Below are positions 16,801 through 24,853 of a stretch of 64,000 bases of DNA, one piece after another. The stretch covers positions 186,001 through 250,000 of the forward strand of contig NZ_LGTQ01000006.1 in the NCBI RefSeq assembly GCF_001306455.1. Direction: 5' to 3'. The notes below the pieces were generated by a model that was not told the origin of the DNA, searched no databases, and saw only the letters and a list, made by a program, of their open reading frames with translations. The position numbers were made by a program, and so were the translations under genes. This DNA is from Jiulongibacter sediminis. Lineage in GTDB: Bacteria; Bacteroidota; Bacteroidia; Cytophagales; Spirosomataceae. Position 1 is the first letter of the stretch. Each line of letters begins with the position of its first letter.

Positions 16801-17626
16801 AAGGATAGAAAATATAACGAAGGAACTTGTCAGGGTACAAAGAAGCTTAACTATTGACTCTGTTATCAAATGGGCAAGCCCAGTGCCCGTTTTTGGAAAC
16901 ATTGGAAAGGCTAAAATTGCAACCTTAGGTTTAAACCCTAGTAACCTCGAATTTGTAGATAAGGACGGCAAGGAGTTAAGAAATCATAGTAGAAGATTTC
17001 AAACTCTCGAATCTCTTGGGTTAAAAGATTGGAGAGATTTGAATTTAAAACATGTAGATTTAATTGTTAATGATTGCTTGAACTATTTTCAAAAAAATCC
17101 CTACGATGCCTGGTTCAAGAAGCTTGATTATGTGATTTCTGGAACTCAAAAGTCATATTATTTCCCATCTCAAGAAGTCTGTCACCTTGATATTGTACCA
17201 TATGCAACCTCCACGAAATGGGGTAATATGAATCAGGCAGATAAGGGAGTTTTAATTAAAAAGACTTCGGACTTTTTATCTCAAATACTCATCTCCTCAG
17301 ACATTGGCTTCCTAGTACTTAATGGACAAGGTGTTATAAATATTTTTGAAGAAGTTTTTGACATTACCTTGAACAAAAAATTAGATGACAGTATTTCTCT
17401 TCCTAGAACTAATAATCGAAGAGTGGCCGGGTACATTTATGAAGGCATACTAAACTTAGAAATCCAAGATAAATCCAAAAAAATTAATGTTTTTGGGTTT
17501 AATCATAACATTCAAAGTAGCTATGGAATTAGCTCAAAAATCTCTAAAGAGATAAGAAACAGATTTACTGAAAACTATTATAAGCATGACAAAAAAGGAC
17601 GAACCGAAAGCACGACAAATATCTGA
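16793..17626 (+). CDS. Uracil-DNA glycosylase superfamily-like protein
   Basis: 277 residues. I cannot name it with certainty, but the plan resembles the UDG superfamily. The strand-loop KIATLGLNPSNLEF (residues 41-54) looks like motif I, HLDIVPYATSTKW sits mid-protein, FLVLNGQGV is a later Rossmann-type strand, and NVFGFNHNIQSSYG (about residues 231-244) sits where the motif II His loop is expected. I recall a conserved bacterial family sharing GLNPS and GYNHNIQSS motifs. It may excise or sense a modified base. The start at 16793 overlaps the preceding stop by 8 bases and the next start at 17586 overlaps its end by 41, so the three genes are coupled. Confidence 0.55.
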   Translation: MSERIENITKELVRVQRSLTIDSVIKWASPVPVFGNIGKAKIATLGLNPSNLEFVDKDGKELRNHSRRFQTLESLGLKDWRDLNLKHVDLIVNDCLNYFQKNPYDAWFKKLDYVISGTQKSYYFPSQEVCHLDIVPYATSTKWGNMNQADKGVLIKKTSDFLSQILISSDIGFLVLNGQGVINIFEEVFDITLNKKLDDSISLPRTNNRRVAGYIYEGILNLEIQDKSKKINVFGFNHNIQSSYGISSKISKEIRNRFTENYYKHDKKGRTESTTNI

Positions 17627-18497
17627 TTCTTTAGCCCATTTTAGCCAAAATATTGAGGAATTGCCCGGAATCGAAAATGACCTTATGCGTTATACTTTAG
17701 CCTGTCAAATTGTAGATAGTGTAAAACGCGTTGAATACATTAAAGTTATAAGCTCTAGAAATTCTTCGCCCGCTGATGTTAATTCATCAGCTTTTGATCC
17801 TTTAAAACTAGCTGTAACCTTTAAAAATAATGACCAAATTGATGAAGCTATTTGGCTGATTTTTCTTGCAATACATTTTGGGAAACATAAAAAGAAAAAC
17901 TGGGCCTTAGCCAGGACCTTATATGGTGGAATAAATGGAAGTAAAGTTTGGACGTGGGAAAATGTATCAAGAAACCTACCCGAATTTTTGGAATGGTACA
18001 ATAGTAATCTGGCTTATTTGCAAATGGCCGGGTCATTCAGTAATCATAGAAGTAGGGAAAGTTTGAAAAGAACGGATACTTATTCAAGATACATAAGGTG
18101 GGTTTTAGAACAAGAGAATCACCTTCAGAAGTTTGATTATCTTACTACCAATTCGTCAATAAGACCTGAGAAAAAGTTTGAAATTATTTATAATTCAATG
18201 GATATTATTCCTCGATTTGGGAGACTTGCAAGATTTGATTATTTGTGTATGATAGGTAAAATGGGAATCTATGATGTCACTCCCGGGAAAATTTATATTG
18301 CGGAATCTACTGGCCCCAAGAAGGGAGCCCGTGTCCTTATGAAGGATGAAAAAAAAGTTATCAAAAATAAAGAGTATGAAGCCATCTTAGAAAAGCTAGA
18401 CAACTTCTTGGGTTATGATTTTGGAATGCAAATTTTAGAAGATGCACTCTGTAATTGGCAAAAATCACCAACAGTTTATAAGCAATTTATTGGTTAG
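17586..18497 (+). CDS. Alpha-glutamyl/putrescinyl thymine pyrophosphorylase clade 3-like protein
   Basis: 303 residues, mainly helical. Marker stretches are ARTLYGGINGSKVWTW (residues 109-124), GSFSNHRSRESL (149-160), GRLARFDYL (212-220) and GIYDVTPGKIYIAES followed by TGPKKGAR (227-249). These match what I recall of the aGPT-Pplase3 family, predicted by comparative genomics to have a DNA-glycosylase-type helix-hairpin-helix fold and to act in hypermodified-base pathways; the biochemistry is unproven. It is the third gene of a coupled operon behind the ThyA-like and UDG-like genes. Its TAG overlaps the stop of the convergent ImmA/IrrE gene by three bases. Family naming is from memory. Confidence 0.68.
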   Translation: MTKKDEPKARQISDSLAHFSQNIEELPGIENDLMRYTLACQIVDSVKRVEYIKVISSRNSSPADVNSSAFDPLKLAVTFKNNDQIDEAIWLIFLAIHFGKHKKKNWALARTLYGGINGSKVWTWENVSRNLPEFLEWYNSNLAYLQMAGSFSNHRSRESLKRTDTYSRYIRWVLEQENHLQKFDYLTTNSSIRPEKKFEIIYNSMDIIPRFGRLARFDYLCMIGKMGIYDVTPGKIYIAESTGPKKGARVLMKDEKKVIKNKEYEAILEKLDNFLGYDFGMQILEDALCNWQKSPTVYKQFIG

Positions 18498-19597
18498 CAA
18501 TCAAAAGGTATTTCTTCATTTGAGTATCTTCTCTTATACCCATTGAGATAACTAAAATCTATAATGTTATGATGTTGCATTTGACCAATCAGAATTCCAG
18601 GACTCACTCCTAATTTCAATGCCATTCTAACAATAGTACGTTTGTCACGCTTCATTTTAGATAGCTCAGGAAGTATGCTGTAGGGAATTAGTAAATCTCC
18701 TGAAAACTTATTTGCCTCTTGTTCCTCAAGATTTAAGTTCTCTTGCCAATTTGAATCCTCATCTACGAATGTTCGTTGTTGACTATTGTGATATATAAGA
18801 TGGCCAATTTCATGAAAAAAAGTAAACCAAAAATGATCGTCGCTTTTGTGCCTAAAGCTCATTAATATCAGAGCCTTTCCCGAAGGTAAAAATTTTGTGG
18901 CACCACTAGCTCGGCAACCGCTTGTTGGACGAATAACCACCAAAATAATTCCACATTCGGCACAAATTTCTTTTAATTTTGGTATGTATTCATTCGGTTT
19001 CTTGACATTACATAAAGCTCTCATAGATTCGAGCTTGTCACAAAGTAATTCAAGGTTCCATTCATTGCATTCGATCTTTTCAGCACATCTTTCTCCTTGT
19101 CTAATCCAGACGTTTGTCGATCCTATATGAGCTTCATATTTAGTTGAGGTTCTAAACCTAACTCCACCTTGAGCAAAATTCGCGGAGGAGTCTAAAGATT
19201 GTGGGACTTGTTTTAGATTAAAAAAATCTAAACACTGATCAGTCAATTCGCTTTTTACTCCTGATAGCCACCCAAACTTTATCATATCTTTGATTGGCAA
19301 AGAATCCAGCCAAGCCTTCTCTTGGTTCTTAAGAAATACCTGCTTGAACTCTTTATATTGCCTTTGTCGACTCAACCAGAACTTTTGGGGTATTCCCAAT
19401 TCATTTTCCAATTTGGTGGCAACCGAATCAGTTATATCTTTTTGCCCTTTAAGAATTTCTTGAATTTCGTTTAGATCAACTTTTATTTTTTCAGCCAAAC
19501 TATCAGGAGACATTCTTTTCTCCTCCAATACGTCATATAGTGATTGTCCTGGATGAGAAAGCCAATTTGGATTTAATTTCACTAAAGAACTATACAT
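18494..19597 (-). CDS. HTH-ImmA/IrrE family metallo-endopeptidase
   Basis: About 367 residues from the ATG at 19597. A longer in-frame start exists at 19630, but 19597 lies inside the upstream stop (ATGTATAG) and places the HigA-type HTH near the N-terminus (LSHPGQSLYDVLEEK, SLAEKIKVDLNEIQEIL). The C-terminal half is an ImmA/IrrE zinc protease with FFHEIGHLIYH (metal His262 and His266, catalytic Glu263) and EEQEANKFSGDLLIP supplying the downstream Glu. Such fusions bind DNA and cleave a repressor or antitoxin, often controlling mobile elements, stress or toxin-antitoxin functions. It is translationally coupled to the small gene upstream and lies opposite to the nucleotide genes. Confidence 0.85.
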   Translation of the reverse strand: MYSSLVKLNPNWLSHPGQSLYDVLEEKRMSPDSLAEKIKVDLNEIQEILKGQKDITDSVATKLENELGIPQKFWLSRQRQYKEFKQVFLKNQEKAWLDSLPIKDMIKFGWLSGVKSELTDQCLDFFNLKQVPQSLDSSANFAQGGVRFRTSTKYEAHIGSTNVWIRQGERCAEKIECNEWNLELLCDKLESMRALCNVKKPNEYIPKLKEICAECGIILVVIRPTSGCRASGATKFLPSGKALILMSFRHKSDDHFWFTFFHEIGHLIYHNSQQRTFVDEDSNWQENLNLEEQEANKFSGDLLIPYSILPELSKMKRDKRTIVRMALKLGVSPGILIGQMQHHNIIDFSYLNGYKRRYSNEEIPFDC

Positions 19598-19967
19598 GAC
19601 CGATTTGTATGATTTTAATTCTACTGGCACCCGTTACCGCGTTCAAACTTTTACTTTCACCCGCTTTCAGGATAGGTACCATTACTAATTTTAAATCGGG
19701 GCCGAAATCTAAAATTAAGTTGACTTCCCCGTCTTCTGTTTCTATTATTCTTGGGTTTCCGATCATTACTTCTGACCAGCATTCTGCGGCAAATAAATCT
19801 GCAATTCTTGAACCAAGAGTTACTGCATTTTCATTTCCAAAAATCTCTCCTGCCCTCAAGTTGTCAGTACAGATATCTCTATGTTCTCTAAGTGAGAAAG
19901 AAACAATCAAATTTATTAAAATGAGTTTGTCAAAAACTTTGTGCAATTTCAAATATTCACCAAACAT
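19590..19967 (-). CDS. Uncharacterised partner protein of the ImmA/IrrE protease
   Basis: About 125 residues from the ATG at 19967; an in-frame ATG at 20030 is less likely because it would lie inside the kinase gene. I do not recognise the family. It opens with a helical stretch (MFGEYLKLHKVFDKLILINLIV), then ENAVTLGSRIADLFAAECW, and ends in beta-like strands (EVNLILDFGPDLKLVMVPIL). There is no signal peptide or membrane helix. Its TAG overlaps the protease start by 8 bases, so the pair is co-translated, as in toxin-antitoxin or protease-substrate modules. Its start is only 10 bases from the divergent kinase start, so both promoters must lie inside the opposing genes. Confidence 0.6.
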   Translation of the reverse strand: MFGEYLKLHKVFDKLILINLIVSFSLREHRDICTDNLRAGEIFGNENAVTLGSRIADLFAAECWSEVMIGNPRIIETEDGEVNLILDFGPDLKLVMVPILKAGESKSLNAVTGASRIKIIQIGHV

Positions 19968-19977
19968 TTCAACTAAG

Positions 19978-20553
19978 ATGATTCTCTTTTTTGAAGGTAT
20001 GGATAATTGCCTTAAAGATACAACTATCAACTCTCTTCGAGGAATTTTAATTCAGCCAACCCAAGTCATAAAATGTAGTGCTCCTCCCAAAAGTGCTAAA
20101 AATCTAGAAGATTTTCAAAAGACATTTTTTGCTGACCTTTTCGACTTGGTCTATTCTCAATTAACAAAAGGAAGAAACCTATTCCTAAATAGAGCACACC
20201 TTGGTGAAGTTGTTTATTCGCCAATTTACAGAGGATATTCCGGCAGTTGGATTTATGAACTTGAGCATCAATTTCTAGAAAAAATGTCAGAAAAAGAGCG
20301 AAATGAAGTCTTTCTTATACTTCTTTTCGACTCAGATGTTGCTTCTCTCATTACACGAGAAGACGGAAAAAGTTTTAGTCAGAGAAAATCTGATTTACTA
20401 GAAAATGAAATACAGCTATTCAAAGAAGCCTTTGCAAAAAGCAAACTCGAGAAAAAAATAGCTTTTGACCTAAAGGATTACCGAAACCAAAACTCTAAAG
20501 ACAAAATCGAAATAGAGGAGATTTTAGAAAAAATTTTACGGTTTATTTCTTAA
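19978..20553 (+). CDS. dNMP/thymidylate kinase-like P-loop protein
   Basis: 191 residues from the ATG at 19978, chosen because P-loop kinases start at the first strand (MILFFEG). The frame is open further upstream, but that stretch is antisense to the neighbouring gene. The LFLNRAHLGEVVYSPIYRGYSG segment is close to the DRxHLGExVY..YR motif of phage-type dNMP kinases, and the ITREDGKSFSQRKSDLL helix fits a lid. The P-loop reads EGMDNCLKDT where EGxDxxGKDT is expected: the second Gly is Leu. It may phosphorylate a modified dNMP made by the ThyA-like enzyme, or be a nucleotide-binding relic. Confidence 0.72.
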   Translation: MILFFEGMDNCLKDTTINSLRGILIQPTQVIKCSAPPKSAKNLEDFQKTFFADLFDLVYSQLTKGRNLFLNRAHLGEVVYSPIYRGYSGSWIYELEHQFLEKMSEKERNEVFLILLFDSDVASLITREDGKSFSQRKSDLLENEIQLFKEAFAKSKLEKKIAFDLKDYRNQNSKDKIEIEEILEKILRFIS

Positions 20554-20573
20554 CGTTGGCATTAGGACAACCC

Positions 20574-21002
20574 TCACGAACTATGATCGCTCACAATCAG
20601 CCACTGGTCACCAAACTTTTTGATGATCACGGAGAAATAGCCACGGCGGGTTTCTTTGCCTTCGTATTCCAGATTAAAGCGGCCCACCACGTAATAGACT
20701 TTTGAGGTGATTCTATCCATCGTGATTTCATCAAAAAACAGATGGCCCATATTGTCGTCGTTATAGTACTTTTTATAGTTGGCCAGAATGTTCTCCACCC
20801 CATAAGTGACTCCACTTCGGCCAATGGTTTTGCTCTCCGGGCTATCGCGGTAGGCTTTGACGTAATATTCGAGGTCATGGGCATTCCAGCAGCGTTCCTG
20901 CTCTTTGAAATTGGCCATGATGCCTTCTTCGGCTTTTGATTGGGCGGTAACCGTAAGATTGCAAAGCAAGAGAATCAAAAGATAGATAGAGTATTTCTTC
21001 AT
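20574..21002 (-). CDS. Exported SnoaL/DUF4440-like protein
   Basis: 142 residues from the ATG at 21002, which begins a signal peptide (MKKYSIYLLILLLCNLTVTAQ); an upstream in-frame ATG at 21179 would bury it and overlap the divergent oxygenase. The mature part has the NTF2-like cone fold pattern of DUF4440 proteins: helix ANFKEQERCWNAHDLEYYVKAY, then YGVENILANYKKYY, YYVVGRFNLEYEGKETRRGYFSVIIKKFGDQWLIV, ending in SDHSS. Members are often small-molecule-binding or lumazine-like proteins of unknown role. It is a stand-alone gene that closes the region right of the accessory island. Confidence 0.8.
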   Translation of the reverse strand: MKKYSIYLLILLLCNLTVTAQSKAEEGIMANFKEQERCWNAHDLEYYVKAYRDSPESKTIGRSGVTYGVENILANYKKYYNDDNMGHLFFDEITMDRITSKVYYVVGRFNLEYEGKETRRGYFSVIIKKFGDQWLIVSDHSS

Positions 21003-21136
21003 TTTAGTTTGTTTTAGATGGATAGACATCAGGCTGCTTTCCAGTGTTGCTTCCGGCGGCTCATAAACGCTATGATCTTCATCAGAAAGGCCTCTTTGGG
21101 GCGATATTGACCCACAAAAGATAAACAAATAATACT

Positions 21137-21144
21137 TACCTTTG
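21137..21144 (+). promoter_or_regulatory. -7 promoter box before the 2OG oxygenase
   Basis: TACCTTTG matches TAnnTTTG, 34 bases upstream of the ATG at 21179. No convincing -33 element is seen. Confidence 0.35.
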
Positions 21145-21178
21145 GGCAAATTTTGTAACGAAAAACGTCTCCTTTTCA

Positions 21179-22015
21179 ATGAAGCTATACTTTGACAATG
21201 CCAGGCTTGATGAGCTGGCCACCAAATATGCTGACGAGTATAAGAAAAATGATCCTTTTCCGCATGTAGTCATTGATAACTTTATGGATCCCGAGGCACT
21301 TGAGAAAATCCTGGAGGAGTTTCCAAAGCCCGGCCAGAAAATCTGGCACGATTACAAAAACGATTTTGAAAAAAAGCAGGAGCTTAACGGCGAAGGGCGT
21401 GTTGGAGAGTTTACCCAGCATATTCTGTATCAGTTTAACTCGGCTCCTTTCCTGATGTTTCTGGAGAAGTTGACAGGAATAGAGCACCTGATTCCTGACC
21501 CCTATTTCTATGGAGGTGGCCTTCACCAGCTAAACGGCAAAGGTAAACTGGGCGTACATGCTGACTACAGCAAACACGTGAAATGGCCGCTTGACCGTAG
21601 AGTAAACGCTATTCTATACCTCAATAAAGACTGGAAAGAAGAGTACAACGGCCACCTGGAACTGTGGGATACCGAAATGACGGAGTGCAAGAAGCGTGTA
21701 AGTCCTTTATTCAACAGACTACTGGTGTTTAACGTTACCGATTTCAATATGCACGGGGTGCCCGATGAGGTGCTTTGCCCTGAAGGCATGAGCCGTAAAT
21801 CGCTGGCGTTTTTCTATTTCACCAATGGCCGCCCGGCTGAGGAAATAGACCCGAATAAGAAACTTCATGTAAAATTCACCACCCGCCCCGGCGATGCTCC
21901 GGCCGAGCAGGACAAGAAAAATGTGATCGGTTATGAAGCCAACCCTCTGAAGCGATTCATCAAACAGGTGACACCACCTATTCTTTTTGACGCCTTCAGA
22001 AGTATTAAAAAGTAA
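21179..22015 (+). CDS. 2-oxoglutarate/Fe(II)-dependent oxygenase
   Basis: 278 residues with a prolyl-hydroxylase-type double-stranded beta-helix. The iron-binding HxD is in GVHADYSKH, and the distal His is probably the one in NMHGVPDEV, with the 2OG-binding Arg/Lys in SRKSLAFFYFTNG. The N-terminal PFPHVVIDNFMDPEAL is the usual entry of this family, which hydroxylates proteins, sugars or small molecules. It is followed after 17 bases by the WbsX-like gene; Bacteroidota carry such oxygenases in surface-polysaccharide or glycosylation clusters, so a glycan-related role is possible but not shown. Confidence 0.85.
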   Translation: MKLYFDNARLDELATKYADEYKKNDPFPHVVIDNFMDPEALEKILEEFPKPGQKIWHDYKNDFEKKQELNGEGRVGEFTQHILYQFNSAPFLMFLEKLTGIEHLIPDPYFYGGGLHQLNGKGKLGVHADYSKHVKWPLDRRVNAILYLNKDWKEEYNGHLELWDTEMTECKKRVSPLFNRLLVFNVTDFNMHGVPDEVLCPEGMSRKSLAFFYFTNGRPAEEIDPNKKLHVKFTTRPGDAPAEQDKKNVIGYEANPLKRFIKQVTPPILFDAFRSIKK

Positions 22016-22032
22016 ATAAGAGTACACCTCCT

Positions 22033-23112
22033 ATGCAGGAAAAAAAGCTACGCGGACTAGCTGTTATTTTACCACAGTTTCACCCGATACCTGAAAACGA
22101 CAAATGGTGGGGCAAGGGTTTTACCGAATGGACGAACGTCACCAAAGCTCAGCCGAGGTTTTCAGGTCATTATCAACCTCATTTACCGGCTGATCTCGGT
22201 TTTTACGATCTCCGTCTGGAGCAGTCTCGTGAAGAGCAGGCTAAACTGGCTGAAGAGCACAGCATCTACGGTTTCTGTATTCATCATTACTGGTTTAACG
22301 GCAAACAGCTTCTGGAGACGCCTGTCAACGAAATGCTGCGACTGGGCAAGCCGGATTTTCCGTTTATGCTTTGCTGGGCCAATGAAAACTGGACCCGCCG
22401 CTGGGATGGGCTTGATCAGGAGGTGCTCATGAAGCAGGATTATTCTGCCGAAGACCACCGTGCTCATGCAAAATACCTTTGCGAAACGGCTTTCAAAGAC
22501 AAAAGATACATCACCATTGACGGTAGACCGTTCTTTTTGTTTTTCAATACCCACATCATTCCTGACCTCAAAGAAAGCATTGAAATCTGGAGAGACGAGG
22601 TCAAAAAACATGGTTTCCCGGATATCTACCTTGCCGGTGTAAAGACCTATCAGGATGCTATCAAAGACCCCGAAGGGGTAGGTTTTGATGCCGTGGTAGA
22701 ATGGCAGCCAGACTGGGGAAATCTGAATATTAACCCGAATTTCTGGCAAAGAGTGAAGCAAAAGCTTGGCTTCAAGATTTCGTATTTCAAAGACGATTAC
22801 GCCTCGGTAGTAGAGCGAATGCTAGCCAAAAAAGACCCAGACACTAAACATTTCCACTGCATAATGCCTGCCTGGGATAACTGTGCCCGCAAAAAGCAAA
22901 GGGCCTTTGTAATCGATGGCTCTACACCCGCATTGTACAAAAACTGGCTGCAGCGGCTATGCGATAAGTTTACACCAGCATCAAAAGAAGAGAACTTTGT
23001 CTTTATTAACGCCATGAACGAGTGGGCTGAAGGTAATCATCTGGAGCCTGATCAGAAATGGGGAAAACAATACCTACAGGCCACCAAGGAGGTCTTTGAC
23101 CAATACAAATAA
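22033..23112 (+). CDS. WbsX-like glycosyltransferase / GH99-like protein
   Basis: 359 residues. The opening [24 protein letters not shown] is diagnostic of the WbsX family, with [47 protein letters not shown] and [18 protein letters not shown] along the chain. The fold is a TIM barrel related to GH99 glycosidases; members are annotated as polysaccharide-biosynthesis glycosyltransferases but may be hydrolases. No signal peptide or membrane segment is present, so it is cytoplasmic. It follows the 2OG oxygenase closely and ends five bases before the PhnA-like gene, suggesting a three-gene operon. Confidence 0.88.
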   Translation: MQEKKLRGLAVILPQFHPIPENDKWWGKGFTEWTNVTKAQPRFSGHYQPHLPADLGFYDLRLEQSREEQAKLAEEHSIYGFCIHHYWFNGKQLLETPVNEMLRLGKPDFPFMLCWANENWTRRWDGLDQEVLMKQDYSAEDHRAHAKYLCETAFKDKRYITIDGRPFFLFFNTHIIPDLKESIEIWRDEVKKHGFPDIYLAGVKTYQDAIKDPEGVGFDAVVEWQPDWGNLNINPNFWQRVKQKLGFKISYFKDDYASVVERMLAKKDPDTKHFHCIMPAWDNCARKKQRAFVIDGSTPALYKNWLQRLCDKFTPASKEENFVFINAMNEWAEGNHLEPDQKWGKQYLQATKEVFDQYK

Positions 23113-23117
23113 AAGTT

Positions 23118-23456
23118 ATGAGCGAATTTCCACCTTGCCCTAAATGCAGCAGCGAATTTACCTATCCTATGGACAGCCTTTTGGTATGCCCGGAGTGTTT
23201 CCATGAATGGAATCCCGACATGCCAACCGACGAAGAACTGGCCGCTCAAATCAAAGACTCCAATGGCAATGTACTTCAGGATGGTGATGACGTGGTGGTA
23301 ATCAAAGACCTGCCGGTCAAAGGGGCTCCAAAACCGGTCAAAGCAGGCACAAAAGTCAAGAACATCCGCCTCACCGACGGCGACCATAACATCGACTGCA
23401 AGATTGATGGCTTCGGCCAAATGGCTCTGAAATCGGAGTTTGTTAGGAAGGCTTAA
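23118..23456 (+). CDS. PhnA/YjdM-family zinc-ribbon protein
   Basis: 112 residues. An N-terminal zinc ribbon (CPKCSSEF at residues 7-14 and CPECFHEW) is followed by a PhnA SH3-like domain: [34 protein letters not shown] and [15 protein letters not shown]. Despite the old phosphonate-utilisation name, the role of PhnA/YjdM is not established. It begins five bases after the WbsX-like stop, probably in the same transcript. After it, 23457-23588 contains only low-complexity GGTT words and a weak CCGGG hairpin. Confidence 0.88.
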   Translation: MSEFPPCPKCSSEFTYPMDSLLVCPECFHEWNPDMPTDEELAAQIKDSNGNVLQDGDDVVVIKDLPVKGAPKPVKAGTKVKNIRLTDGDHNIDCKIDGFGQMALKSEFVRKA

Positions 23457-23588
23457 TTGGTTGAAGGTTCTTGGTTAAAAGTTAAAGGTTTTAGCAGAAC
23501 CGAATACAGAGGGCCCTTAGTCCTGATCTCCGAGGTTTTCTGTATTTGCTCCGTTTTCCCTGAGTAGCGTACCAGTAATAAAAATTCT

Positions 23589-24740
23589 TCATCCGGGCTC
23601 TGAGCTTGTCCCCGGGACTCTGTGAGTCGAAGGGCGTACACCAAAGAAGAGGCGAGTAAGCTTAAAACGTTTAATAATAAACTCATAAAGGGCCCAGCAG
23701 ATAAAGAAGCAGGCCAAACTGATAAAGCTGAATTTGAAAAACAAGTTCCAGTCAGCATCCATCACCCCCCAGGCCAGTAGAATAATCACGGTTTGATGAA
23801 GAATATAAAATGGGTAAACCGCCCTGTTCCAGTAGGCCACAGCCTTGCTTTTGATATTAAGGTATCGGGCAGACAATGAAAAGAAAAGCAGCAGCCAGGA
23901 CAAAAGGCTGATTTGATTCACCACCGCCTCTGCTATATGTCGCGGCCAGCCATCTTCAAAAGTCCGAAGAAAAAGAAACGTTGCGTAAGCAATAATACCT
24001 GTAAAAAGAAAGCCTTTGAGTCCTTTTTGCAAAGCCTTTAAAAACGACGGGTAAACAGAGATGAACAGAAAACCGTAAAAGAATAAAACAGCATTATACA
24101 GAAGGTAGAACCAATCGTGAATAAGATCATGTGTGACCGGAAAGAAAGGATCGACAAAAACCTCCAGCAGAATCAATGGGATTGTTAAAGCATAGATTTT
24201 CAAAGGACCGCTTACCAGTTGATGAATCATTTTTATAAAACTGCCTTCCGGATACCGTTTCAGGAGGAGAAAAAGGGGAAGTAACACAAGTGAGAAAACG
24301 AGAATATAGGGCAAAAACCAGAGGTGATGCCAGCTGAAATTGCCTTCGGGATAGGCCCCGTTTACAAAAAGCTGTGAAGGCCAGAATTGAAAATAGGACC
24401 CCGCAAACGCTCCATCCACCACTCGCTCGGCGTAAATCTGTGGCGGTACGACTACTAACATTCCAAAAATTAATGGTGTTAGTAACATCTTGATTCGCTC
24501 CCAAATGAAATTCCCCGGCTCTCTTTTTTTCAATGAAAACGCCACACCCATGCCCGAGATAATGAACAACAAAGGCATTCGCCAGCGGTTCATAAAAAGC
24601 ATAGGAGCCTGTAACCAATCGTAAATGACAGGGTTTTTGATATGCCAGCCCCAGGGCACAAAGAACATTCCGGTATGGTAAAAAATCAAAAGGGCAAAGG
24701 CGAGTATTCTCAGCCAGTCGATGTCATAGCGTCTTTCCAT
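23589..24740 (-). CDS. Membrane-bound acyltransferase (acyltransferase 3 family)
   Basis: 383 residues with about ten membrane helices. It starts RRYDIDWLRILAFALLIFYHTGMF, the typical opening of acyltransferase-3 proteins with the conserved His in YHTGM, then RWRMPLLFIISGMG and FLPYILVFSLVLLP, and near the end YPFYILHQTVIILLAWG. The related OpgC and NodX/Oac proteins transfer acyl or succinyl groups to periplasmic glycans. The LytTR regulator gene lies just upstream on the same strand, with a 20-bp tandem repeat in the spacer. The unusual end GVRPSTHRVPGTSSEPG looks like a tail read through repeat-like DNA. Confidence 0.88.
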   Translation of the reverse strand: MERRYDIDWLRILAFALLIFYHTGMFFVPWGWHIKNPVIYDWLQAPMLFMNRWRMPLLFIISGMGVAFSLKKREPGNFIWERIKMLLTPLIFGMLVVVPPQIYAERVVDGAFAGSYFQFWPSQLFVNGAYPEGNFSWHHLWFLPYILVFSLVLLPLFLLLKRYPEGSFIKMIHQLVSGPLKIYALTIPLILLEVFVDPFFPVTHDLIHDWFYLLYNAVLFFYGFLFISVYPSFLKALQKGLKGFLFTGIIAYATFLFLRTFEDGWPRHIAEAVVNQISLLSWLLLFFSLSARYLNIKSKAVAYWNRAVYPFYILHQTVIILLAWGVMDADWNLFFKFSFISLACFFICWALYEFIIKRFKLTRLFFGVRPSTHRVPGTSSEPG

Positions 24741-24811
24741 ACCACAAAGGTGAACTGGCAGAACCAGTTAACCGAGTCCGCTGTTACAGGCCGCAGGCTT
24801 TTGTCGTCAAA

Positions 24812-24848
24812 CGCAAGGCAATGTGACAGTCCGCAAGGAGATTGTGAC
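24812..24848. promoter_or_regulatory. Tandem 20-bp direct repeat between regulator and acyltransferase
   Basis: Two imperfect copies of CGCAAGG-NN-ATGTGAC-type sequence start at 24812 and 24832, with TGTGAC at 24822 and 24843, two helical turns apart. They lie 70-110 bases upstream of the acyltransferase start and may be an operator, perhaps for the LytTR protein; no experimental match is claimed. Confidence 0.35.
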
Positions 24849-24853
24849 CAGCG

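Noticed and set aside
19590-19967. Assigning the ImmA/IrrE partner as a HigB or RelE toxin
   Set aside because: It lacks the compact RelE-type fold pattern; the similarity is only that it is small and coupled to an HTH protein.
19609-19977. N-terminal extension of the kinase-like protein
   Set aside because: Antisense to the coupled partner gene, and P-loop kinases begin at the first strand; the ATG at 19978 fits.
23453-23758. Minus-strand open frame of about 100 codons at the end of the PhnA-like gene
   Set aside because: It overlaps the acyltransferase in another frame, has no start region or domain, and ends in repeat-like sequence.
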